Of a stretch of DNA of 20,413 bases, positions 14,214 through 20,413 are shown one piece after another (the first letter of the stretch is position 1; each line of letters begins with the position of its first letter). The notes beneath the pieces are model-generated. The model was not told the origin of the DNA, did no database searches, and saw only the letters and a program-made list of their open reading frames with translations. Position numbers and translations under genes: made by a program. Source of the stretch: Candidatus Nomurabacteria bacterium (GTDB lineage: Bacteria > Patescibacteriota > Minisyncoccia > Phycocordibacterales > UBA9973). Location of the stretch: contig CALRFB010000006.1 of assembly GCA_943356455.1 (NCBI GenBank), positions 1,943-22,355 on the forward strand. The letters are read 5' to 3'.

Positions 14214-15272
14214 ATGATTGCACTTACACTCACCAAAGTTTTATTGCCCGCCGCCACAGCCTTTTTAGTGGGTATTATCATCACACCTTTTTTGTCTGGG
14301 ATAATGTATCGCTATAAACTTTGGAAACGTGTTTCTCGACAAACTGCAAATCCTGACGAGCTCTCACTCGAATTTAAAAAACTTAACAATGCAACAGAAG
14401 AAATTCGCACACCACGTGTTGGTGGTATTGTTGTATGGAGTTCCATTCTCATCACTACGATTTTGTTTTGGCTGCTGTCTCGTTACTTTGGTGCCAATGA
14501 TTCTATATTCGACTACGTGTCCCGTCAAGAAACATGGTTGCCTCTCGCCGGTATAGTTGTGGGAGCGGCGCTCGGATTACTAGAAGACCTACTGGAAATA
14601 TGGGGTAGCGAGAGTACAAAATTGACTCATGGCTTACCTAGTCGGTACCTGATACCAATTATTGCAATTATCGGCTGTATTGGCGGTATGTGGTTTTATA
14701 CGAAACTCGACATGCACACGATCAACATTCCATTTTTTATGCCTCTCGACATAGGCTGGTGGTTTGTCCCTTTCTTTATGTTGGTTATGTTGGGCACATT
14801 TTCAAGCCGGGTGATCGATGGAGTGGACGGTTTGTCGGGCGGTGTGCTTGCAACTATTTTTACAAGCTATGGAATCATAGCTTTTGCTCGAGGACAGCTC
14901 GATATTATGACATTGTGTATGGTTATTTCAGGTGCCTTGCTTGCATTTCTGTGGTTCAATGTCCCACCCGCACGCTTTTATATGGGGGAAACTGGTATGT
15001 TGCCACTGACTATTGCACTTACCGTTATCGCATTTCTAACACACGAGCCATTGTTGCTACTTGTTATCGGTTTTCCACTCGTTATAACTGCACTTTCATC
15101 ATGTATCCAAATCATTTCAAAGCGATATTTTCATAAAAAAGTATTTCTAGTCGCACCACTACACCACCACTTTGAAGCACTTGGTTGGTCTCGTCCTAAA
15201 ATCACTATGCGGTACTGGATAGTAAGTTTGGTCTGCGGTATTATCGGTATCGTCATGGCACTCTGGTCTTAA
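14214..15272 (+). CDS. mraY: Phospho-N-acetylmuramoyl-pentapeptide transferase (divergent)
   Basis: MraY transfers phospho-MurNAc-pentapeptide from UDP to undecaprenyl phosphate, giving lipid I. The 352-residue polytopic protein has TPRVGG (66-71, normally TPTMGG), IDGVDGL (201-207), YMGETG (256-261) and the MraY-specific PLHHHFEALGW (315-325). Length and roughly ten membrane segments fit. Several normally invariant polar residues differ. The DDxxK motif reads EDLLE (124-128), the Asp of MGDTG is Glu259, and the Asn of NLTDG aligns with Arg199. The His cluster and position between a carboxypeptidase and ftsW argue for a genuine MraY, possibly a lineage-specific variant. WecA-like transferases lack the HHH signature. 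Only one base separates it from ftsW. Confidence 0.9.
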   Translation: MIALTLTKVLLPAATAFLVGIIITPFLSGIMYRYKLWKRVSRQTANPDELSLEFKKLNNATEEIRTPRVGGIVVWSSILITTILFWLLSRYFGANDSIFDYVSRQETWLPLAGIVVGAALGLLEDLLEIWGSESTKLTHGLPSRYLIPIIAIIGCIGGMWFYTKLDMHTINIPFFMPLDIGWWFVPFFMLVMLGTFSSRVIDGVDGLSGGVLATIFTSYGIIAFARGQLDIMTLCMVISGALLAFLWFNVPPARFYMGETGMLPLTIALTVIAFLTHEPLLLLVIGFPLVITALSSCIQIISKRYFHKKVFLVAPLHHHFEALGWSRPKITMRYWIVSLVCGIIGIVMALWS

Positions 15273-15273
15273 T

Positions 15274-16389
15274 ATGAAAGAATATGCTGGAAAAAAAGTT
15301 GATCGTTTTTTACTAAGCACTATTTTATTGCTGACGGGTATTGGGCTCATATTTTTTATCTCGGCATCTCTTGGTGTGCTCGCAAAAAGCGAAACTAAAT
15401 TCTACAATATACTTTTTACACAACTCGCTGTGGGTTTAGTAGGAGGCATGATCGCACTCTATGTTACCGCACGTATCAATTATAAAATCTGGCGCACGTA
15501 CGCTTTTTTATTTCTATTTGTAGCACTCGGCTTATCACTTTTAGTGTTTGTGCCTAGTCTCGGCATGGCACATGGGGGAGCAACTCGATGGGTCAGCTTA
15601 GGATTTATTTCGTTTCAACCGGCAGAATTTTTAAAGATAGCTTTTGTTATTTATTTTGCGTCGTGGCTGTCTTCAGTTCGAGAAAAAGCCGACTCATTTA
15701 AATACGGACTACTACCTTTTATTGTTCTGATGGGTGTGATAGCCGCTATTTTACTTCGACAGCCAGATACCAAAAGTCTCATGTTGATGTTTGCAGCTGG
15801 TGCATCTATGTACTTTATGACTGGTGTCAATATAAAAAAAATCTTACTCATTGCGGGTATCGCTTGCGCTGGATTTATTATTCTGGCGTTTAGTACGCCA
15901 TATCTACGCGATCGAGTTACCACTTTTTTAAATCCGAATAGTGACCCGAGAGGATCGTCCTACCAAATAAAGCAAGCATTAATAGCAGTTGGTTCAGGTG
16001 GCATAACAGGTAAAGGTATTGGACAGAGTGTACAAAAATTTAGCTACTTACCAGAACCACAAGGCGACTCAATTTTTGCCGTTATTTCTGAAGAAACGGG
16101 TTTTGTGGGTTCCGTAATTGTGGTTTTGCTGTACGCTGTTTTTGCAATGCGCGGTATGCGGATTGCATCTCGTGCACCAGATTCGTTCGGCAGACTACTT
16201 GCCGTGGGCTTGGTTATTTTGCTTACCGCTCAATCATTTCTAAATATAGGAGCCATTATCGGTATATTTCCACTCACTGGAGTCCCGCTTGTATTTATGA
16301 GTCAGGGTGGCACTTCGCTTATGATTTCCTTGGCAGCTGCCGGCATGCTACTCAATATTTCTCGCTTCCAGAAAAAACGAACAGTATAA
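15274..16389 (+). CDS. ftsW: SEDS-family septal peptidoglycan glycosyltransferase
   Basis: The 371-residue, roughly ten-helix membrane protein belongs to the FtsW/RodA/SpoVE family that polymerises lipid II. Signatures seen are GGATRWVSLGFISFQPAEF (101-119), FLNPNSDPRGSSYQIKQAL (218-236) and LPEPQGDSIFAVI (259-271), whose Asp265 aligns with the essential Asp of RodA/FtsW. The final GVPLVFMSQGGTS corresponds to the usual LPxxSYGGSS. FtsW is preferred to RodA because the gene sits directly between mraY and murG, as in division and cell-wall clusters. It begins one base after the mraY stop, so the two are surely co-transcribed. No partner transpeptidase (FtsI-type) is in the window. Confidence 0.92.
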   Translation: MKEYAGKKVDRFLLSTILLLTGIGLIFFISASLGVLAKSETKFYNILFTQLAVGLVGGMIALYVTARINYKIWRTYAFLFLFVALGLSLLVFVPSLGMAHGGATRWVSLGFISFQPAEFLKIAFVIYFASWLSSVREKADSFKYGLLPFIVLMGVIAAILLRQPDTKSLMLMFAAGASMYFMTGVNIKKILLIAGIACAGFIILAFSTPYLRDRVTTFLNPNSDPRGSSYQIKQALIAVGSGGITGKGIGQSVQKFSYLPEPQGDSIFAVISEETGFVGSVIVVLLYAVFAMRGMRIASRAPDSFGRLLAVGLVILLTAQSFLNIGAIIGIFPLTGVPLVFMSQGGTSLMISLAAAGMLLNISRFQKKRTV

Positions 16390-16424
16390 GACGTATCCCT
16401 AAAACATGCATTTTATGCGTTGTG

Positions 16425-16433
16425 TGGTAAAAT
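16425..16433 (+). promoter_or_regulatory. murG extended -10 promoter, leaderless type
   Basis: TGG followed by TAAAAT ends 7 bases before the murG ATG at 16441. Its position argues against the longer frame that starts at TTG 16420. Confidence 0.65.
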
Positions 16434-16440
16434 TGTCCGT

Positions 16441-17568
16441 ATGAAGATCGTACTTACAGGAGGCGGAACGGGTGGGCATTTTTACCCCATTATTGCCATT
16501 GCCGAAGAAATAAATAGAATCGTAGATAAAGAACACATCGTCAATGCTGAACTCTATTTTTTTTCTGAAACAGAATTCGACAAAACGATGCTGTATGAAA
16601 ACGGTATTCGTTACGAATGGGTACCAGCAGGAAAGTGGCGTCTCTATCCATCTATTCGTACAATAGTAGACATGATCAAGGTGCCTTACGGTATTCTTGT
16701 TGCATTATTTAAAATGTATAGACTGTACCCAGACATAGTCTTCGGTAAAGGAGGGTATTCGTCTTTCCCAACGCTTTTTGCTGCTCGTCTATTGCGTATC
16801 CCCGTCATCATTCACGAATCCGACACCGTTCCGGGTAAAGTTTCAAAATGGGCAGGTAAATTTGCTGAACGAATTGCAATATCATATCCAGACGCGCTTC
16901 AATATTTTCCCAAAGAACGAACAGCTTGGACTGGGCAACCCGTTCGCGCAACTATTCTGAAAGCTTCCAAAGAAGGCGCACGAGAATACTTACGTCTCGA
17001 AGAAGGTATTCCGGTCGTCGCTCTCATTGGTGGTTCACAAGGTGCCATGATTATGAACAATGTTTTACTCGATGCATTGCCAACACTCATTGATACGCAT
17101 GAAATAATTCATCAGACGGGCACAAAACTTTTTAAGGAAACTTCTGAAACAGCAACTATTGTTCTCGGTGATACTGCAAATAAGCAACACTACAAACCAT
17201 TTCCATTTCTCAACGATTTAGCTACAAAGATGACAGCAGGTGCTGCAGACATTATCATCTCTCGTGCCGGATCTTTTATTTTCGAAATTGCCAGCTGGGG
17301 TGTGCCATCAATCATTGTCCCAATTACCAATTCGAACGGCAATCACCAGAAAAAAAATGCCTATGCGTATGCTCGAAATGGGGCCTGTGAAGTTATTGAG
17401 GAATCAAATCTCACGGCATCAGTACTCGCAACATCTATTTCAGATTTACTCACAAATCCTGAGAAATTGTCAGCTATGCGACGAGCAGCAAATGAATTTT
17501 TTAAGCCAAATGCTGGACACATGATCGCCGAGCAAATAGTTCGCATCGCGCTTTCTCACGAAAAATAA
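16441..17568 (+). CDS. murG: UDP-GlcNAc:lipid I N-acetylglucosaminyltransferase
   Basis: MurG adds GlcNAc to lipid I on the inner face of the membrane, making lipid II. The 375-residue GT28 enzyme starts with the glycine loop LTGGGTGGHFYP (about 5-16). It then shows FGKGGYSSFP, IHESDTVPGKVSKWAG, TGQPVR, the second loop GGSQGA and the donor-sugar site SRAGSFIFEIASWGVPSI followed by NHQKKNA. All are family hallmarks and the length is normal. The open frame could start at TTG 16420, but a TGG-TAAAAT box lies within that stretch, 7 bases before ATG 16441, and MurG proteins normally begin right at the glycine loop. It is 51 bases after ftsW and has its own promoter, so it may be expressed both from the operon and separately. 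Confidence 0.96.
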   Translation: MKIVLTGGGTGGHFYPIIAIAEEINRIVDKEHIVNAELYFFSETEFDKTMLYENGIRYEWVPAGKWRLYPSIRTIVDMIKVPYGILVALFKMYRLYPDIVFGKGGYSSFPTLFAARLLRIPVIIHESDTVPGKVSKWAGKFAERIAISYPDALQYFPKERTAWTGQPVRATILKASKEGAREYLRLEEGIPVVALIGGSQGAMIMNNVLLDALPTLIDTHEIIHQTGTKLFKETSETATIVLGDTANKQHYKPFPFLNDLATKMTAGAADIIISRAGSFIFEIASWGVPSIIVPITNSNGNHQKKNAYAYARNGACEVIEESNLTASVLATSISDLLTNPEKLSAMRRAANEFFKPNAGHMIAEQIVRIALSHEK

Positions 17569-17591
17569 GGCTACCTAACCAGGCATATTTT

Positions 17592-17600
17592 TGCTATTAT
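17592..17600 (+). promoter_or_regulatory. gltX extended -10 promoter, leaderless type
   Basis: TGC followed by TATTAT ends 6 bases before the gltX ATG at 17607. The 15 bases at 17588-17602 differ from those before aspS at one position only. Confidence 0.65.
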
Positions 17601-17606
17601 CTGACC

Positions 17607-19064
17607 ATGTCCACGACTCATAAAGTAGTCACTCGTTTTGCCCCCAGTCCTACGGGCTATATGCATATCGGTGGTGTCCGCACCGCTCTTTTTGCCTGGG
17701 CGCTTGCACGACAAAATAAAGGTACATTTATTTTGCGTATCGAAGACACCGATAAGGAACGTGAAGTACCAGGTTCTATTGATCAGATAATTGAGTCACT
17801 GGCTTGGCTCGGTATAACATGGGATGAAGGTGTTGGAGTTGGCGGTCCAGCTGGTGAATACTTGCAATCAAAACGCCTCGACCACTACATAAAATACGGC
17901 AAGAAATTGGAAGCCAAAGGTTTGGCATATGCTGATCCGTACACAGCGGAAGAAGTAGATGCATTTCGAAAAAAGTCTGAGACCGAAGGCCGACCGTTTT
18001 TATACAGAGATTATCGTCCACAAAACCCTCCCACTTGGGATGGCACACAACCGTTACGACTCAAAATAACGACTATTAAAAGTTACTCCTGGCACGATGC
18101 TATTCGTGGTGATCTTTCAGCTGGACCAGAAGCACTCGATGATTTTATTTTAATTAAAAGTGATGGTTATCCTACATACAACCTAGCGCACATTATTGAC
18201 GACCTAGAGATGAATGTCACTCATATTTTACGCGCCGATGAATTTATTTCTTCTGTCCCCAAATTCCTAGCACTGTACGAAGCACTTGGCATCACGCCAC
18301 CCATCATGGCGACGTTGCCACCGATCATGGCACCCGATGGAAAAAAGAAGCTTGGTAAAAGAGACGGCGCAAAAGATATTCTCGGGTATCGCGATGATGG
18401 TTATTTACCTTCTGCAATGCTCAACTTCTTGGTGTTTATTGGCTGGAACCCAGGCGATGAAACAGAAATAATAACTGCCGATGAGTTTATAGAGCGTTTT
18501 GATCTTACTAAGGTACAACGATCTGGCGGTGGATTCAATGAAGACAAGCTCAACTGGATAAATAAAGAACATCTCAAACGACTTTCTACCCAAGAACAGT
18601 TTGATTTTGTCTTAAGATTTATTTCGCCTGCATTTGCAACATCTTGCGGTACAGATAAAATGTCTCGCCTTACGCCAACTATTATTGAAAGAATTAGTGT
18701 CGGTAAAGAAATACGAGATATGGAAGAGAAAGGGGAATTGGCGTTCATTGTGCTTCAACCCCCTCTCGATCAAGCAATACTAAACTGGAACGGAAAACAA
18801 GACGCCGCAATCACCACAAAATACTTATCGAAACTACTAACCATCGTAACCAACTTACCTACTTTTGAATCTGTTGAGCAAGTTAAAAATGAAATCATGC
18901 AATTTGCTGACTCGTTTGCACAACGCGGCGCGGTGCTCCACCCACTTCGTTACGCTCTCACGGGACTAGCTCAATCACCAGATCCATTTACCGTGGCTTA
19001 CATACTTGGTAAAGACGAAACAGTAAAGCGTATTTCGTTTGCTATCGATTCACTCTCGCTGTAA
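17607..19064 (+). CDS. gltX: Glutamyl-tRNA synthetase
   Basis: This class Ib synthetase charges tRNA-Glu. It shows RFAPSPTGYMHIGGVRTALF (10-29) with the HIGH motif as HIGG, FILRIEDTDKERE (41-53), DFILIKSDGYPTYNLAHIIDD and the signature loop KKLGKRDGA (247-255). The loop normally reads K-[LM]-S-K-R, so Ser is Gly here. The conserved RGxEH segment reads RADEF (209-213), His replaced by Phe. The zinc-binding cysteines of some GluRS are absent. Length (485) is typical and the C-terminal helical anticodon domain is present. The leaderless-type promoter fixes the start. GlnRS is excluded by the bacterial GluRS signatures; whether it also misacylates tRNA-Gln cannot be told from this window. Confidence 0.95.
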   Translation: MSTTHKVVTRFAPSPTGYMHIGGVRTALFAWALARQNKGTFILRIEDTDKEREVPGSIDQIIESLAWLGITWDEGVGVGGPAGEYLQSKRLDHYIKYGKKLEAKGLAYADPYTAEEVDAFRKKSETEGRPFLYRDYRPQNPPTWDGTQPLRLKITTIKSYSWHDAIRGDLSAGPEALDDFILIKSDGYPTYNLAHIIDDLEMNVTHILRADEFISSVPKFLALYEALGITPPIMATLPPIMAPDGKKKLGKRDGAKDILGYRDDGYLPSAMLNFLVFIGWNPGDETEIITADEFIERFDLTKVQRSGGGFNEDKLNWINKEHLKRLSTQEQFDFVLRFISPAFATSCGTDKMSRLTPTIIERISVGKEIRDMEEKGELAFIVLQPPLDQAILNWNGKQDAAITTKYLSKLLTIVTNLPTFESVEQVKNEIMQFADSFAQRGAVLHPLRYALTGLAQSPDPFTVAYILGKDETVKRISFAIDSLSL

Positions 19065-19067
19065 AAT
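19062..19067 (+). promoter_or_regulatory. Possible -10 box before the M23 gene, overlapping the gltX stop
   Basis: TAAAAT ends 8 bases before the ATG at 19076 and includes the TAA of gltX. It is directly preceded by TG. The spacing fits the leaderless pattern elsewhere in the window, but A/T-rich sequence around a stop codon can match by chance. Confidence 0.4.
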
Positions 19068-19075
19068 AGATACCT

Positions 19076-20347
19076 ATGAGGCATTACCTCGTTGCCGTAT
19101 TTTCTTGTTGCCTTCTCGGTATTTTGTACCCAACGGCTTATTTTGCACGTGCCGATATACCTACTCCTGTTGTGCCACCGACAGATACAAATGCTGAAAT
19201 AGCTCGACTCGAAGCTGAAATTGCAAACTACAAGGATCAACTTGCCAAAACCCAATCAGCAGGAGATTCGCTCTCAAATGCGGTAAAAGAAATAGATATA
19301 AATCAAAAGAAAATAGATACTGACGTCTCACTCATTCAAGAAAAAACTAAAATAACCAATACGACACTCAATCGACTAGGAAAGCAAATTTCTCAAAAGA
19401 AGGACTCAATTCAAAGCCTACGACAAGCTGTTCGCGATGGCATTCGGAGACTTGATGAAAGTGACCAAACATCGCTACTGGTGTACTTGATGCGAGAGCA
19501 ATCAATAGCAGACGCTTGGCGTGAATTCGATACTATCCGTACGATAGAATCGAGTTTTGACGCATCCATATCAAAACTTGCAGACGCCAAAACTGACCTC
19601 GAAGTTAAGAAAAATGAAACCGAAGCCGAAAAAAAACAAATTGTTCTTTTACAAAAAGAGCTAGAAACTCAAAAAAAGATTGTACAGGCTAATAAAGCTG
19701 AAAAGCAACGCCTCCTATCTCAAACTAAAAATCAAGAAAGTGCATATAAACAAATGATTGTGCAGAGTGAGAAAAAGAAAGCAGAATTTGAAGCAGGTTT
19801 ACGAAAAGTGGAAGAGGGAATCGCTTACACTCAAAACATAAAAAACTTGCCTACAGGCATAGCTTTTTCTTGGCCTTTAGAAAAAATAATTATTACACAA
19901 CGATTCGGTATTACGGCTTCGTCTGGCCGTTTGTACAAGTCTGGAACACACAACGGTGTTGATTTTGGTGCCGCTATAGGCACACCTATATATGCGATGG
20001 CAGACGGTACTGTCGCAGGAACGGGGGATACCGATGTGCAGTGCCCTAGAGTATCATTTGGGCGATTTATTCTCATTAAATACGACAATGGACTGGCGAG
20101 CACATTTGGTCATTTATCTGTTATAAGCGTTACAAAAGGTCAGGTAGTCAAAAGAGGAGAGCTAGTAGGGTATAGTGGTAATACAGGCTATTCTACGGGC
20201 CCACACCTGCATGTTTCAGTTTATGATGCGACGGCAGTAGACCTAAAAACCCTCCCCTCTATATCATGCCACGGTAAAGTTTTGACACAACCGATATCTC
20301 CTGTCAATGCTTATCTGGATGCGCTTAAATATTTACCGCATCAGTAA
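19076..20347 (+). CDS. Secreted M23 (LytM-type) peptidoglycan endopeptidase with coiled coil
   Basis: The 423-residue protein has an N-terminal signal peptide (hydrophobic 5-22, cleavage probably after ARA near 26). A long Glu/Lys/Gln-rich coiled coil (about 38-255) follows, then a C-terminal M23 domain, an EnvC/NlpD-like layout. The zinc ligands are intact: HNGVD (His292, Asp296), the FGHL His346 and HLH (377-379), so it should be an active glycyl or D,L-endopeptidase rather than a degenerate activator. It probably cleaves stem-peptide crosslinks at division or during growth, with the coiled coil giving localisation or control. The ATG is 11 bases after the gltX stop. A -10-like TAAAAT overlaps that stop, so it may be partly independent of gltX. 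Confidence 0.93.
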   Translation: MRHYLVAVFSCCLLGILYPTAYFARADIPTPVVPPTDTNAEIARLEAEIANYKDQLAKTQSAGDSLSNAVKEIDINQKKIDTDVSLIQEKTKITNTTLNRLGKQISQKKDSIQSLRQAVRDGIRRLDESDQTSLLVYLMREQSIADAWREFDTIRTIESSFDASISKLADAKTDLEVKKNETEAEKKQIVLLQKELETQKKIVQANKAEKQRLLSQTKNQESAYKQMIVQSEKKKAEFEAGLRKVEEGIAYTQNIKNLPTGIAFSWPLEKIIITQRFGITASSGRLYKSGTHNGVDFGAAIGTPIYAMADGTVAGTGDTDVQCPRVSFGRFILIKYDNGLASTFGHLSVISVTKGQVVKRGELVGYSGNTGYSTGPHLHVSVYDATAVDLKTLPSISCHGKVLTQPISPVNAYLDALKYLPHQ

Positions 20348-20374
20348 AAGCGTAGGTTACTGGCAGAATAGGCG

Positions 20375-20380
20375 TATACT
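20375..20380 (+). promoter_or_regulatory. -10 box before the truncated last gene
   Basis: TATACT ends exactly 6 bases before an ATG at 20387, the same box and spacing as at mraY. It is used here to predict a gene start at the window edge. Confidence 0.5.
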
Positions 20381-20386
20381 TTATAT

Positions 20387-20413
20387 ATGGATACACAACC
20401 TTATTCGCGCGTA
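20387..20413 (+). CDS. Start of a further gene, cut by the window end
   Basis: Nine open codons (MDTQPYSRV) follow an ATG placed 6 bases after a TATACT box, 39 bases downstream of the M23 gene. The product cannot be identified from so little sequence. Support is only the promoter spacing and the open frame. Confidence 0.45.

Noticed and set aside
16400..16422. Small GCAT/ATGC hairpin after ftsW as a terminator
   Set aside because: Only a 4-bp stem and no T-run after it; too weak to call.
16420..16440. TTG start for murG at 16420
   Set aside because: The stretch contains the TGG-TAAAAT promoter box, and MurG normally begins at the glycine loop encoded right after ATG 16441.

Overview
This window looks like chromosomal DNA of a Candidate Phyla Radiation (Patescibacteria) bacterium, most likely a Parcubacteria-type lineage. 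That is an inference from the sequence alone. It rests on very tight gene packing with frequent overlaps, moderately AT-rich DNA, reduced or divergent versions of universal enzymes (a short AspRS, unusual MraY and CorA motifs), a multi-TM sensor kinase of the kind common in that group, and promoters that sit directly against start codons. No rRNA, tRNA, CRISPR array, insertion sequence or phage gene was seen. No gene-free stretch exceeds about 110 bases.

Layout. (1) 14-3573, plus strand: a three-gene accessory cluster. It holds an Acg-like nitroreductase, an E1/ThiF-like adenylyltransferase of the Rv1355c (MoeY-annotated) type, and a phenylacetate-CoA-ligase-like adenylating enzyme broken by one in-frame TAG. 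(2) 3585-5186, plus: an orphan membrane histidine kinase whose 3' end overlaps the convergent cysS. (3) 5173-7496, minus: corA then cysS, overlapping by 10 bases. (4) 7600-8016, minus: an isolated unknown gene with its own promoter and terminator, divergent from rplU. (5) 8147-8542, plus: rplU (bL21) with a basic N-terminal tail and a strong terminator. (6) 8647-10413, plus: a self-contained ABC exporter half-transporter with a near-consensus promoter and a terminator. (7) 10506-20347, plus: a dense housekeeping run aspS, scpA, scpB, dacA-like, mraY, ftsW, murG, gltX and an M23 endopeptidase, followed by the first nine codons of another gene.

How the genes work together. Region 7 combines chromosome condensation (ScpA/ScpB with SMC), lipid I synthesis (MraY), lipid II synthesis (MurG), septal glycan polymerisation (FtsW) and peptidoglycan trimming (D,D-carboxypeptidase and M23 hydrolase), with two tRNA synthetases interspersed. 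Region 1 has no obvious place in a minimal metabolism. It encodes a flavin oxidoreductase plus two different adenylate-forming enzymes, which suggests modification of a small acid or peptide, but the product cannot be named.

The most notable signals are this split MoeY-like cluster with its amber-interrupted ligase, and a recurring promoter layout. In that layout a -10 box lies 6-9 bases before the start codon with no visible Shine-Dalgarno sequence, implying leaderless mRNAs for many genes. Using it, I re-assigned the starts of corA, aspS, scpA, murG and the minus-strand unknown gene.
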